This document shows, in pieces, positions 45,046-55,351 of a stretch of 64,000 bases of DNA. The stretch is from Bryobacterales bacterium KBS 96 (GTDB taxonomy: Bacteria > Acidobacteriota > Terriglobia > Bryobacterales > Bryobacteraceae). The position numbers and the translations under genes were made by a program. A model generated the notes under the pieces. The model was given only the letters and a program-made list of their open reading frames with translations. It was not told where the DNA came from and ran no database searches. The DNA is taken from positions 2,396,629-2,460,628 of the forward strand of contig KB906767.1 of assembly GCA_000381625.1 (NCBI GenBank). Direction: 5' to 3'. Each line of letters begins with the position of its first letter. Within the stretch, counting starts at the first letter, position 1.

Positions 45046-48000
45046 ATGGATGTCCTCCAGGTGGAAGGTGACGCCTTCAGCGAGTATTATCTGCGCAAGA
45101 TCTTACCGCAGGAAGCGAAACTGGCGCCGCGCCTCGACGCACCAGGCGCAGCCCGGGCATGGCGAGATGTAGCCGGTCTGCTCCGCTACGCTCACCGCGA
45201 ATTGCGCGGCAGCACACAGGCTCGGGTCACCCGCCGCGTGCTGCTGGACCCGCTTGCCAAACGACTCTCGTGGCGCGTGGGCGAGCCTTCGCCTGTCTTG
45301 ACCAGCCTAGGCGAAGAGGACGGTAGCCAACCATTGTTTTTAAATGGAGACGAAAGAGCAGCGGCTCGCGTGTTGGCTATCCCGGCGGAATCCTCCCTCG
45401 ACCTGCCGCCCGAGGGCCTACATCGCCGCTTCGCACCAACGCACAGTCTGGTCCGCATCCTGGAGCAGGAAGGCCTCATGTGGGGCATCCTGCTCAATGC
45501 CTACGAACTACGCCTGGTCCGGCGCAGTGAAGGATTCGTGTCCTCGCATCTCGCGTTCAGCCTACTTGACTTGGCGGCCGATGTGCCCGGTGCACGCGAT
45601 GCCTGGAACCTAATCTGGGGGCTGCTGCGCGACGAAGCCTGGCATCCCGGGCCCGCTCTACTCGATGAGGTGGTCCGCCTCGGACGCGAACATCAGCAGG
45701 AAGTGGGCTCGGTACTCGGCTCCCAAGTTCCTGCTGCGGTGGAACGCCTGCTCCAAGGCGCTCTCTCGCATCCCGCCAACCAGCAAGCGCTCGCTCCGTT
45801 CCTCGACGATGCCTCCCACCTACGCGCGCTCTTGGAACACCTGCACGCGGGCGCGCTGCGATATCTGTACCGCATCCTCTTCGTCTTCTACGCTGAGGCA
45901 CGCGGTCTGCTGCCGCTCGACATGCCGGCTTACCGCGATGGGTATTCGCTCTCGGGCACGCGCGGCCTGGTCCGCCGCGTGATGAACCGAGCCACCGACC
46001 CGCGCCTCAATGCCGAAGCCGCCACTGGCTTCTACGAACTGGGCCTTCGCGCCATCTTCCGCCTCCTGCAGGATGGAGCCGATCTAGGCCCGGAGGGCCG
46101 TATCCCGGCCTACGGCGGCGGCCTCTTTCATCTTCATCACGACTCGGACTCCGAGTATCCCGACTTTGACGACCTCCGGCTCGGTGATCGCGCCATCGCA
46201 CACGTGTTAGAGGCGCTCACACACGTCCAGACCCGGCGCGGCAAGGTCACGCTGTCCTATCGCGAACTCGACGTTGAACAACTCGGATCGCTCTATGAGG
46301 GGCTGCTGGAACGGAATGTCGACGCCGTAGATGACCAGAGCGGTCCACTGTGGCGTATCCGGCTCGACGGCGAAGTGGCTCTGGTCACCGGGTCGCAACT
46401 TGCCGATCTGCGCAAGCGACGGGGTGAAGCCGGTGCAGCTAGCGCCGAACCCGAGGAGAGCGAAGATGACGAAGATTCCGGCGAGCTATCGGAGGACGCC
46501 GCGGACGAAGCCGCTGAGGAAACGGAGGCCGAACCCGTTAGCACGGGCAAGAAGAAACCGATTCGCGTCCTCCCCGCAACACCCGAAGCACCGAACCCGA
46601 TTCCGGTCGGCTCCGTGGTTCTCCGCCCGGGACTCGGGCGCAAGCAGTCCGGCTCCTATTACACCAATCGTGCCTTTGTCGAATATCTGGTTCGCCGCGC
46701 GGTCGATCCGTTGGCGGAGGATAAGCGGCCCGAGGAAATTCTGAAGCTCTCGGTCTGCGATCCGGCCATGGGTTCCGGGCATTTTCTGGTAGGCGCATGC
46801 CGACGGCTAGCCGAGCACCTGCTCTCTGCCTACCGGGTGCGTTACAACCAAGAGAAAGGACGCGCTGAATCCGCGGGACGCGATGCATATCCGCATGAAC
46901 TGCTAATGGACGCCGGCATTCATGCCGAGGTGGCCCGCGTCTGGGGAAACGAGCCTGGTGAGCTGGCCGCATGTCGGCGCCTGGTGGCGTTCCACTGCCT
47001 TTATGGAGTGGATAAAAATCCGCTGGCAGTGGAACTGGCGCGCGTTTCGTTGTGGCTTGCTACAGCCGCGTCAGACCACCCGCTTACGTTCCTCAACCAC
47101 CGCTTGGTATCCGGCAGCTCGCTTCTCGGCATCACGGTGGATGACCTGCTGCGCGGCTTTTACCGGAAGAAGGTCAAGAAGACGCTGACCGGGGATGAGC
47201 CGTCGCAGGGGGAGTTGCCGTTCTACTTCACTCCCGACGAACTGAACGCGCGTCTTCAGCGCGCCTTCCGTCACTTGCGTGAGATCGAACGGCTGGAAAC
47301 CGAACAGCCGGGCGATTTCGAGGATCAACAGCAAGCCTGGGAGACGATGCAGCAGGAATTGGCCGAGTTTGTTGAAGCGCATTATCTGAGGATCGGCCGG
47401 GCTTTCTTGGACGTTAGCGACCCGGCAGCAGACCCGATGCTCGCGAATCGGTGGATGCAGGAAATTCAGGACCAGCACCATGTGAGCGACGAAACGCGTA
47501 CCGCGGCAGCAGACGCTATCGCGAAGGGTAAGGACGTACGCGCCTTCTGTTGGGAACTAGCGTTCCCGGAACTATTCTTCCAGCCCGAATCGGAAGGACA
47601 GGGCATCCGACGGAGGGCGCGACCTGGGTTCGATGCGATCGTGGGGAATCCACCGTGGGACAAGTTGGAGCCAAAGAGAAAAGAGTTCTTCGCCCAGTAC
47701 GATCCAGCAATTCGTGATTTTCAGGGGCAGACTCTCGCGCGGCGAATCGCGCAGCTTGCACCGCCGGGATCGTTGGCTCTTGATCGGTGGGAAGCATACA
47801 ACGGACTAGAGTCAAGCCTCGCTAAGCTGCTCGTCGGGGGCGGTTCCTACTCGCATCAGGTAGTTGAAGTGAACGGAGAAAAAACGGGAGGGAAGCCAGA
47901 CCTTTACAAGATCTTCCTGGAGCGCTTTCATCAGTTGTCCCGCGAACATGGCCGCGTAGCCGTGCTCATGCCGGCGGGACTGTATGCCCTGGAAGGCGCT

Positions 48001-49842
48001 ACCGGATTACGGCAACTGCTGTTCTCGCGGACTCGCGTCGAAGCCATATACTCCTTTGAAAACGCCTTTGAGCGATTCTTTCCTTCTGTTGATTCGAGGA
48101 TGAAGTTCCTGACGCTCGTCTTCCAGACACAGGAAGCATCTGCCCAATCGTTTCCGGCGGCTTTCATGCTGAGAAACGAAGGATTCCTGGCCTTGCCGGA
48201 ACAGGAACGCCAGGCCCGCTCAGTGCGGATCACGAGCGAGTTCATCAATCTAACGAGCCCGGCCTACCAGTCCGTCACCGAACTGCGGGATGACAAGGAA
48301 CGCAGCTTCGTGGAACGTATCTACCGGTCCGTGCCACCCTTGTCGAGGAAACTCAAGGGGCAGGGCGAATGGAACGTCGAATTCCATCGCGAATTGAACA
48401 TGACGGACGACGCGTGGCGCTTCCGCCGTCGTGATTGGCTTCTTGAATATGAGTGTCGCCCGGAAGGCAGCGCCTTCGTCGCGCCACCCGCGGAATTGTA
48501 TAAATCTTCGGCTGAATATGTTCCCGGTGTCCGCTACATCGTGCCAGAGGGTACGAAATACCGGATCACGTCGGTGAAGCCGCTCAATGAAGATAAGAAG
48601 AAGGGAAATCGCGGGCAGCGGGTTCAATCTGTCGCCGGTTTCCTGCGCCGTTCCCGCGCCACAGACGAACACGAAATGCCGGTAATCCCTGGTGCCCGCT
48701 ATGTCCCCCTCTATGAGGGTCGCATGGTCCACCAGTTCGATCATGCGGCTAAGGCGTACGAAGGTGGCGAGGGTCGCGGGGCAAAGTGGCGAGATCTTGC
48801 TTTCAACGAGAAGTCGCTTGTCCCGCACTTCTACATTAACGAGGAAGATTACCAAGTCGGAGAACGGGCGGGGTTCTGTGATGTAACTGGGCAGACCAAC
48901 GAGCGATCTGCGCTGGCAACTTTGCTGCCCAGTGGCATGGCTGCTGGAAACTCTGTGCCAACTGTGATGACGTCAGACACGAACTGCCACCTAGTTTGGC
49001 TGGCAATGGCCAACTCGCTCGTTGGCGACTTTCTGATCCGTCAGAAAATTTCGACCCACCTGAACCTCTTTTACGTTGAGTCGTGGCCCTTGCTCCGTCC
49101 GCCGCTTCAATCTACGGGCTTCGGCGATGTGGGTGCGCGTGCTGCCCGCCTGGTTTCCTTCACACCAGAGATCCAATTGGCCGAACCCGCCCTCGATCTC
49201 CGGGAGCGCGCCCGCCTTCGCGCTGAGATAGACGCCATCGTCGCTGGACTTTACGACCTCTCGCCCGCCGAGTTCGGCTATATCCTAACCACATTCCCGC
49301 TTCTCGATCGCGATCAGCCGCCCCTGCCGGACGACCATTTCGTCCGCTGGAACAAGCAAGGTATACCGAAACCAGAACCGCGATCCTATGTCACTCGCGA
49401 CACGGCGCTGCTGGCCTACTTCCGCCATCGAGGCATCGACCCGCCCGACGATCTGGCCACCTGGTATCGCGATGAAGTCCAGGTGAATATGATTGACGAA
49501 GAGTCCTGCCCGTATCGAATGGGGCCGATCCGCAACCTGGAAGCGCGCGTCGCCGAATACTACCGACGCGGCGCGATAGCCTACATCCCCAGCAGGGCAA
49601 AGAAATGGAACCCGGAGGGCGCGTATCAACCACCCGACTTGCCGTCCGACTGGAAGGACTGGGTCGTCAAGAACCCAGAGATACTGGGCGGCCAACCAAC
49701 ACTTCGCGAAACGCGGCTCGACATTCAAACCGTTAAAAGAATGCTTCTGAGTCGCACTTTCGCTCAGATTCGCGCCTCCTACCCTCAACTCGACGATGCC
49801 CATATCGCAGCGGCTCTGGTCTGGGATGAGGAACGGCAATGA
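45046..49842 (+). CDS. Eco57I/PglX-type adenine methylase fused to a DUF433 antitoxin domain
   Basis: 1598 residues, with GAGGAGGAT ahead of the ATG. The N-terminal ~550 residues resemble the specificity/helical part of large DrmMI/PglX-like methylases. Motif I is D572-P-A-M-G-S-G-H-F; motif IV is N868-P-P-W871, the signature of N6-adenine methylases. An acidic insert (residues ~466-500) separates lobes. A target-recognition part follows. The last ~55 residues, NPEILGGQPTLRETRLDIQTVKRMLLSRTFAQIRASYPQLDD..., match DUF433, normally a stand-alone antitoxin. The stop overlaps the DUF5615 gene (ATGA). No restriction nuclease motif was seen in this chain. The DUF433 fusion is unusual. Confidence 0.9.
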   Translation: MDVLQVEGDAFSEYYLRKILPQEAKLAPRLDAPGAARAWRDVAGLLRYAHRELRGSTQARVTRRVLLDPLAKRLSWRVGEPSPVLTSLGEEDGSQPLFLNGDERAAARVLAIPAESSLDLPPEGLHRRFAPTHSLVRILEQEGLMWGILLNAYELRLVRRSEGFVSSHLAFSLLDLAADVPGARDAWNLIWGLLRDEAWHPGPALLDEVVRLGREHQQEVGSVLGSQVPAAVERLLQGALSHPANQQALAPFLDDASHLRALLEHLHAGALRYLYRILFVFYAEARGLLPLDMPAYRDGYSLSGTRGLVRRVMNRATDPRLNAEAATGFYELGLRAIFRLLQDGADLGPEGRIPAYGGGLFHLHHDSDSEYPDFDDLRLGDRAIAHVLEALTHVQTRRGKVTLSYRELDVEQLGSLYEGLLERNVDAVDDQSGPLWRIRLDGEVALVTGSQLADLRKRRGEAGAASAEPEESEDDEDSGELSEDAADEAAEETEAEPVSTGKKKPIRVLPATPEAPNPIPVGSVVLRPGLGRKQSGSYYTNRAFVEYLVRRAVDPLAEDKRPEEILKLSVCDPAMGSGHFLVGACRRLAEHLLSAYRVRYNQEKGRAESAGRDAYPHELLMDAGIHAEVARVWGNEPGELAACRRLVAFHCLYGVDKNPLAVELARVSLWLATAASDHPLTFLNHRLVSGSSLLGITVDDLLRGFYRKKVKKTLTGDEPSQGELPFYFTPDELNARLQRAFRHLREIERLETEQPGDFEDQQQAWETMQQELAEFVEAHYLRIGRAFLDVSDPAADPMLANRWMQEIQDQHHVSDETRTAAADAIAKGKDVRAFCWELAFPELFFQPESEGQGIRRRARPGFDAIVGNPPWDKLEPKRKEFFAQYDPAIRDFQGQTLARRIAQLAPPGSLALDRWEAYNGLESSLAKLLVGGGSYSHQVVEVNGEKTGGKPDLYKIFLERFHQLSREHGRVAVLMPAGLYALEGATGLRQLLFSRTRVEAIYSFENAFERFFPSVDSRMKFLTLVFQTQEASAQSFPAAFMLRNEGFLALPEQERQARSVRITSEFINLTSPAYQSVTELRDDKERSFVERIYRSVPPLSRKLKGQGEWNVEFHRELNMTDDAWRFRRRDWLLEYECRPEGSAFVAPPAELYKSSAEYVPGVRYIVPEGTKYRITSVKPLNEDKKKGNRGQRVQSVAGFLRRSRATDEHEMPVIPGARYVPLYEGRMVHQFDHAAKAYEGGEGRGAKWRDLAFNEKSLVPHFYINEEDYQVGERAGFCDVTGQTNERSALATLLPSGMAAGNSVPTVMTSDTNCHLVWLAMANSLVGDFLIRQKISTHLNLFYVESWPLLRPPLQSTGFGDVGARAARLVSFTPEIQLAEPALDLRERARLRAEIDAIVAGLYDLSPAEFGYILTTFPLLDRDQPPLPDDHFVRWNKQGIPKPEPRSYVTRDTALLAYFRHRGIDPPDDLATWYRDEVQVNMIDEESCPYRMGPIRNLEARVAEYYRRGAIAYIPSRAKKWNPEGAYQPPDLPSDWKDWVVKNPEILGGQPTLRETRLDIQTVKRMLLSRTFAQIRASYPQLDDAHIAAALVWDEERQ

Positions 49843-50255
49843 TCCTGCCGCAGATTGTCGCTGATGAGAATATTCCCGGCGAGGTTGTGAATGAGCTACG
49901 GAGCCTTGGCCACAAAGTGTACTGGATCGCCGCGGAGCAGCGCGGCATCTCCGACCGTGAGGTTTGGGAGATAGCGGCATCTCGAAACGCACTGCTTCTG
50001 ACGCGCGACGACCGTTTTTTCCCACAGTTAACGAAGGAAGAGATTCTTAACGGACCACAGGTGGTCGTGTTCGTGGCCAATGGAATTGAGAATAGCGAGT
50101 TACAAGCGGCTGAAATTATGACTGGCTTCGTATCGTGGTATTTCCGCAACCTGCGTCAGAAAGACTGGCATCATGTCTCACTTACGCTTCATGGAAAGAG
50201 GAGAACGAAGAGCCAGTGTTGGGGAGACGAACAACGCCGAAGGGATAGAGGATGA
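49839..50255 (+). CDS. DUF5615 PIN-like toxin
   Basis: 138 residues. IVADENIPGEVVNELRSLGHKVYWIAAEQRGISDREVWEIAASRNALLLTRDDRFF holds the acidic residues of the PIN-like fold: ADEN, the Glu in VVNEL, SDREV and TRDDRFF. DUF5615 proteins are RNase-type toxins usually preceded by a separate DUF433 antitoxin gene (the VapB45/VapC45-like arrangement). Here the partner is the last domain of the methylase, and the genes overlap by 4 bp. It also overlaps the next helicase by 4 bp. A basic C-terminal tail of ~20 residues is longer than usual. Confidence 0.85.
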   Translation: MILPQIVADENIPGEVVNELRSLGHKVYWIAAEQRGISDREVWEIAASRNALLLTRDDRFFPQLTKEEILNGPQVVVFVANGIENSELQAAEIMTGFVSWYFRNLRQKDWHHVSLTLHGKRRTKSQCWGDEQRRRDRG

Positions 50256-53200
50256 ACCCTTTACGCATTGCAGAACAACTGCGAACTGATTACCTCCAAC
50301 TTCTCACCACGACCTTCGCGCCGCGCCAGGAGCGGCTGAAGCGGGACTTTCGCGCCGCCGTTGAACGCGAAGGATTTCTCACCAGAGAGCCGTTTATCTC
50401 GCTGGCACAACCATACGAACGCGCTCCAGCCCTTACTGAGTTGTTGCCAGAGACGGGAGAGCGATTCGGCGCAATTGCGGAGACTCCCTATGCACACCAG
50501 GGTGAAGCGGTACGGCGGATTTTAGCCGGACTGCCGACGATCGTAGCAACCGGTACCGGATCGGGCAAGACGGAAGCCTTCCTGATGCCCATCATCGATC
50601 ATTGCCTGCGCATCGCGGAACCGGACACGTTAAAGGCGATCCTCGTTTACCCAATGAATGCGCTCGCAAACGACCAGCGCGGCCGCATCCGAAAACTGCT
50701 CGGTGGAACACGCGTCAGTTTTGGCGTTTACACGGGTGAGACGCGGCAGTTCGGACAGCGCCCTGAGGGTATGCCGGAGAATGAGCGGCTCACGCGCACA
50801 GAATTCAGAGCGCATCCGCCAGACATCCTGCTTACGAATTACCGGATGCTCGAGTACCTGCTGCTTCGGGGCGACGGACGCGCTCTGTTCCGCAATCACG
50901 CGGTGCGGTTCATCGTCCTTGACGAGGTCCACACGTACAAAGGAACACTTGGTACAGACGTCGCGTGCCTGCTGAGGCGGCTGCGCGCGGCGTTGGGGGG
51001 CGCTAATCCATTATTTATCGGCACCTCGGCTACCCTACAATCCGGTGACGGCGACCCGCGCACTGGTGTCGCTGAATTCTTCGCTCGGTTGACTGGGCAG
51101 CCCACGCCTGCTGATTCAGTCATTCGGGAACGAACGGCCGCACCCGCGATTCCCACGGGGCTCTCGCTCGCCGCACCGCCCGACATCTCGACCGAAGATA
51201 TCGATACGTTCTCACCCGAGGATCCCGACCGCGTGCTGGGTCTGGCTCGCAAGTTGACCCGCTTAGATGCCGAAAATCCGGAAAAATGTTGGAACTCCAC
51301 TGCGCTACCGTACCTACTTCTGAATTGGCTGAAGGACCCGCAGCCGCTCTCTGTTGTGGTGAAGTTACTGGCCGAACGTCCGGAGCGCTCCGATGTGGCC
51401 GTTGAAACTCTGACCCGAGAGGTGCAGGCAGCACTACTCGTCGGGCCGTGCCTGGATATCAAAAATCCGTTACGGTTGCGTCCGCGTGTGCACCGCTTCC
51501 TTCGCGGTCTTGCGCGCTTCTGGCGTTGTAGCAATCCGGCTTGCGGCAAGTTGCTCGATTCCTCCGTGGGAACTTGCGATGCCTGTGGCTGCCGGTCGTT
51601 ACCTCTAGCCCTTTGCCGCACCTGCGGATGGGATTTTTTTGTGGGGTGCCAAGAAGACTATGCCGGAACGGCCACCGCTGTGGAACCCTGGCTAGGTCGC
51701 CGTTCGACGAAGGCCACGACCTTCGTCTACGATCCAGCGATTGCGGTGGAAGTCGACCCCGAAGACCTACCCGACGAAGGTGACGAGGGTGAAGCCTCAG
51801 AGCCAAATCTTGAAGCAGGCCCTGGAACTCCGGATGCTGCCAGCCACTGGCTTTGTCCGCAATGCCTTGTTCTGACTTCGGACCCCAACAATCGGATCTG
51901 CGCTTGTGAGCTGCCACTACGTCCCGTGCGTCTGCTGCAGGGTCGCGGAACGAACTGCCCCGTGTGCCGTAGTCGGTATGGCCGCTTTGACGTTATAACG
52001 CCGGTGAGCCTTGGTAATTCTTCTGCCCTGACGCATGTCTCCCGCACGCTCCTTCGTGAACTGCCATCGGAACGGCGCAAGCTGCTGGTTTTCACGGATA
52101 GCCGGCAGGACGCGGCCCACCAGGCCCGATTCATGCAAGGCGCAGAACGTTTGCTTCGCCTGCGGCGGTTCATCTACTCTGCCCTACAGGCCGCCCCGGC
52201 GCCTCACGATTTGCGCTGGCTGGAGGACCGGGTTTATCAAAAATATGTCGAGGCGGGCGATCTGACGGCACGATGCTCCCGGGATGAAAGGGAGAGACGG
52301 CGGCGAACGTTAGATGGCGAGTTTTTACACGAGTTTGTCATCGCACCCAATGTCCGCCAAAGTCTGGAGCGGCTGGGATTGGTCGAGATTGGCTACTCGC
52401 AACTCGAAGAAGAACTGAACGGCGAAGATTTCGCGCGGGTTGTCCGGGATCGACAACTGGATTTCCGCCAAGCTTGCCTGGCGGTAAAGCGCCTGCTGGA
52501 TTTCTTTCGGACTCGGCGCGCCGTGGCCCACGAAGCACTGCAGCGCTGTCTGCGGGGAAATGATCCGCTAGCGCGGGAATACAACATCACCCCTGGACGC
52601 GAGGTCGGCATTCCTGTCGCCTACCGCGAGGTGGGGCAACCCTCGGACCTAAAACAGACATATAAGTTATTCAGTTGCTGGAATCGGACTGGCATGCCTG
52701 CGGGGCCACAAAGCATCTGGCGGCAAACGCTCGATAATCAGGCGACCGAGCAATCGCTGGAAGCAGTGCTGGAGTGGATGCTCGCCGGCGGCCGGTTTCT
52801 AGTGCTCGGCAAAATCGGACGCAATGCTCAAGAGGCAGAGGGAATTCTGCTGCGACACGACGCTCTGGAAGCATCCATTGCACGCAGTTTCTCTCGGTGC
52901 AGCGTCTGTGGGCGCGTCGAGGCTAATGGCACACCAAATTCCGGCTGCGCTCGGCCCCAGTGTTCGGGGAGAATGTCGCCGTACGCGGGGCCAATCATCG
53001 AAGGCAACCTGAACGCAAGATTGATTGCTGAATCATTTGCCCCGATGCTTATACCGGGAGAGCATTCGGCTGCGGTTACTGAAGAAAAGCGCATCGAGGC
53101 GGAGGAAGGCTTCAAACAGACCCCGCCGCGCCCGAACGTGTTAGTCTGCACTCCAACCCTCGAACTTGGCGTCAATATCGGCGATCTCGAAGGCGTCGCC

Positions 53201-55339
53201 ATGCGTAATATCCCGCCAAGTCCAGCCAATTACGCGCAGCGAGCCGGACGTACCGGTCGTGAAACCCGCACCGGCGTGATAACCGGCTTTGCTCGCGGCA
53301 CGCCTCACGACGGATATTTCTTTGATCACCCAGACGAAGTGATCAGCGGAGCCATTCCACCGCCCCGCTTTAACCTGGATAACCTCGCGGCTCTCGAGAG
53401 GCACGTCAACAGTCTGGTATTGGAAGAAGCGGCGCTAGACTACGCAAATAGCCTCGAGCCTCTTCTTACTGAAAAAGGCGAATTAATCGACTCAAACGTC
53501 GGAGACCTGATCCGGCGGCTGGAGGCGGCGACCGATAGTGCAGCAATCCGTGCAGAGAGCATCTTCGGTGGTATTGCCGGAGTCACTAGCGCTTGGCTTC
53601 AGAGTGTAACGGCAGCGTTCCCGGGCAAGGTACGAGCGGCTTTGGTCCTGAGAGGTGCACTCATAGCCGACGCGGTTAGGCGTATGAGTGACTTGGGACA
53701 GCGGGTTGGCCTGAACCGCGCCGAGGAGATCACGGAGTCATCCTATCGTCGGCTGGCGCAAAAATTGCGTGAGGATCACAAGTACGCATACCTGCCTTCG
53801 GTTCTAGCAGAGGCCGGGTTACTGCCGGGGTATGCGTTTCCTGGCGACCCGGGATCGTTATCACTCGGGTTGGATGCCGACGTCGTTTTTGCTGGCCGGC
53901 TTCAGGCACAGCGGGAATTCTGCCCAGGCCAGACCGTGTATGCGCGAGGTCATCGATGGGTGGTTAAGGGGCTAGCACTTCATCGTCCAGGTGCTTTGGG
54001 TACCGGTCGCGGGGCGGAACGTTTCGTATACACGGAATGCCCCGTTTGTGGTTTGGCGCAGTCGTCTAACAACAACTGCCGTCGCTGTAATAGCGAACTT
54101 GCGTCAGCAAACCTCGAGGCTTGGGATGCGGCGGCTTTTCAAGCTTGGTTAGACGAGGTCGAGCCGGATAGTGAAGAAGAACGCCAGCAGGGCAGCTACG
54201 AAGTTCGGCCCCATCCTCAGCGGGATGTAGGAGCTCAGAGTTGGGTGACAGGCGATTGGCGTTTGGAAGTGCGACGGCAGGAACAAATCTGGTGGATCAA
54301 TCACGGCCAACTGGGTTTGCCATCTGACGGTGATGGTGGCGCCAATGGGACTCGTCCCGATGGCTTCCGTATGTGTCCCAATTGCGGTGATATGGTGCGG
54401 TTGGTAGTTCAGCGCCAGCCAGCGGCCGATTCTCAGCGGAGGGGCCGGAAGCAGACTCGGGATACCCGCGCCGATCAGGACCCTCACGCCAAACGCTGTA
54501 CCGGAGAGCCAAGATCGGTCACGTTAGGTCAACAGATAAAATCGGACACTCTGCGCCTTCTTGTGGAAGGTATGGAAGAACAGGGGGACGATGGAGTAGC
54601 CTGGGCCTGGTCCGTTGGTACGGCCCTGCTCGAAGGCGCGCGAAGGCACTTCGAACTGGATGAGGATGATCTTGACGTGATCGTCCAAACGGCCAGGAGC
54701 GCTGATGGAAGTAACCGGGCGTTGGAGATTCTATGGGTTGACAAGGTCCTTGGCGGTTCCGGCATTATTGACGCTATGGTTCGGGACTTCCAGCAGGTGG
54801 CGCGCGCGGCGGCACGGCACCTGGAAGGTCATGATTGTCCGGCATCCTGCTACCGCTGCCTCCGAAGTTACCGCAACCAGCGCGTGCACGGCATCCTCAA
54901 CTGGAGGTTGGCGATGCCCACTCTACAAGCGGCGTCCGGAAGCGAGTTGCAAGCAGTTGTATCCTCCGCTCGGGTATCTCGCGGGGAGAGTCCAGAGTGG
55001 GACGAGGCTCGCCGGGAAGGCTGCGAGTCGCCTCTTGAGCTCTCGCTTCTCCAGGCCATCCGCGCTGCGGGGTTGCCGGAGCCACTTAAGCAGCACGAGG
55101 TTTACGACGGCCGGGGCCGGCTCCTGACCCGTGCCGATTTCGCTTACACCACTCCTAAGCGTATTCTGATCTACGCCGACGGCCTCGAATTTCATTCCGC
55201 GATCCGTCAGCGAATTCATGACACACGACAATCCAACCAACTCCAGACACAGGGCTGGCAAGTGATGCGGTTCCTGGGTCCGCAGGTTGCTCGAAACGCC
55301 GCCGATTGCGCGGGTCAACTTCGAGATGCGCTCGGCTGA
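50252..55339 (+). CDS. DEAD/DEAH helicase with MZB/DUF1998 region and Vsr-like nuclease C terminus
   Basis: 1695 residues. N-terminal helicase: Q-like YAHQGEAVRRI, motif I TGTGSGKTEAFL (~100-110), VYPMNALANDQ, motif II D224-E-V-H, and GTSATLQSG. Several zinc clusters follow (CSNPACGKLL...CDACGC; CPQC; CPVC). The second lobe has CTPTLELGVNIGDLEG and QRAGRTGRETR (motif VI). Near residue 1528 HDCPASCYRCLRSYRNQRVHG marks the MZB/DUF1998 zinc site, as in DrmB, DruE and MrfA-like helicases. The end (~1590-1690) has CESPLELSLLQAI, TRADFAY and IYADGLEFH...QLQTQGWQVMRFLG, a Vsr/DUF559-type endonuclease pattern. Confidence 0.9.
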   Translation: MNPLRIAEQLRTDYLQLLTTTFAPRQERLKRDFRAAVEREGFLTREPFISLAQPYERAPALTELLPETGERFGAIAETPYAHQGEAVRRILAGLPTIVATGTGSGKTEAFLMPIIDHCLRIAEPDTLKAILVYPMNALANDQRGRIRKLLGGTRVSFGVYTGETRQFGQRPEGMPENERLTRTEFRAHPPDILLTNYRMLEYLLLRGDGRALFRNHAVRFIVLDEVHTYKGTLGTDVACLLRRLRAALGGANPLFIGTSATLQSGDGDPRTGVAEFFARLTGQPTPADSVIRERTAAPAIPTGLSLAAPPDISTEDIDTFSPEDPDRVLGLARKLTRLDAENPEKCWNSTALPYLLLNWLKDPQPLSVVVKLLAERPERSDVAVETLTREVQAALLVGPCLDIKNPLRLRPRVHRFLRGLARFWRCSNPACGKLLDSSVGTCDACGCRSLPLALCRTCGWDFFVGCQEDYAGTATAVEPWLGRRSTKATTFVYDPAIAVEVDPEDLPDEGDEGEASEPNLEAGPGTPDAASHWLCPQCLVLTSDPNNRICACELPLRPVRLLQGRGTNCPVCRSRYGRFDVITPVSLGNSSALTHVSRTLLRELPSERRKLLVFTDSRQDAAHQARFMQGAERLLRLRRFIYSALQAAPAPHDLRWLEDRVYQKYVEAGDLTARCSRDERERRRRTLDGEFLHEFVIAPNVRQSLERLGLVEIGYSQLEEELNGEDFARVVRDRQLDFRQACLAVKRLLDFFRTRRAVAHEALQRCLRGNDPLAREYNITPGREVGIPVAYREVGQPSDLKQTYKLFSCWNRTGMPAGPQSIWRQTLDNQATEQSLEAVLEWMLAGGRFLVLGKIGRNAQEAEGILLRHDALEASIARSFSRCSVCGRVEANGTPNSGCARPQCSGRMSPYAGPIIEGNLNARLIAESFAPMLIPGEHSAAVTEEKRIEAEEGFKQTPPRPNVLVCTPTLELGVNIGDLEGVAMRNIPPSPANYAQRAGRTGRETRTGVITGFARGTPHDGYFFDHPDEVISGAIPPPRFNLDNLAALERHVNSLVLEEAALDYANSLEPLLTEKGELIDSNVGDLIRRLEAATDSAAIRAESIFGGIAGVTSAWLQSVTAAFPGKVRAALVLRGALIADAVRRMSDLGQRVGLNRAEEITESSYRRLAQKLREDHKYAYLPSVLAEAGLLPGYAFPGDPGSLSLGLDADVVFAGRLQAQREFCPGQTVYARGHRWVVKGLALHRPGALGTGRGAERFVYTECPVCGLAQSSNNNCRRCNSELASANLEAWDAAAFQAWLDEVEPDSEEERQQGSYEVRPHPQRDVGAQSWVTGDWRLEVRRQEQIWWINHGQLGLPSDGDGGANGTRPDGFRMCPNCGDMVRLVVQRQPAADSQRRGRKQTRDTRADQDPHAKRCTGEPRSVTLGQQIKSDTLRLLVEGMEEQGDDGVAWAWSVGTALLEGARRHFELDEDDLDVIVQTARSADGSNRALEILWVDKVLGGSGIIDAMVRDFQQVARAAARHLEGHDCPASCYRCLRSYRNQRVHGILNWRLAMPTLQAASGSELQAVVSSARVSRGESPEWDEARREGCESPLELSLLQAIRAAGLPEPLKQHEVYDGRGRLLTRADFAYTTPKRILIYADGLEFHSAIRQRIHDTRQSNQLQTQGWQVMRFLGPQVARNAADCAGQLRDALG

Positions 55340-55351
55340 GGGGACCGTCAC

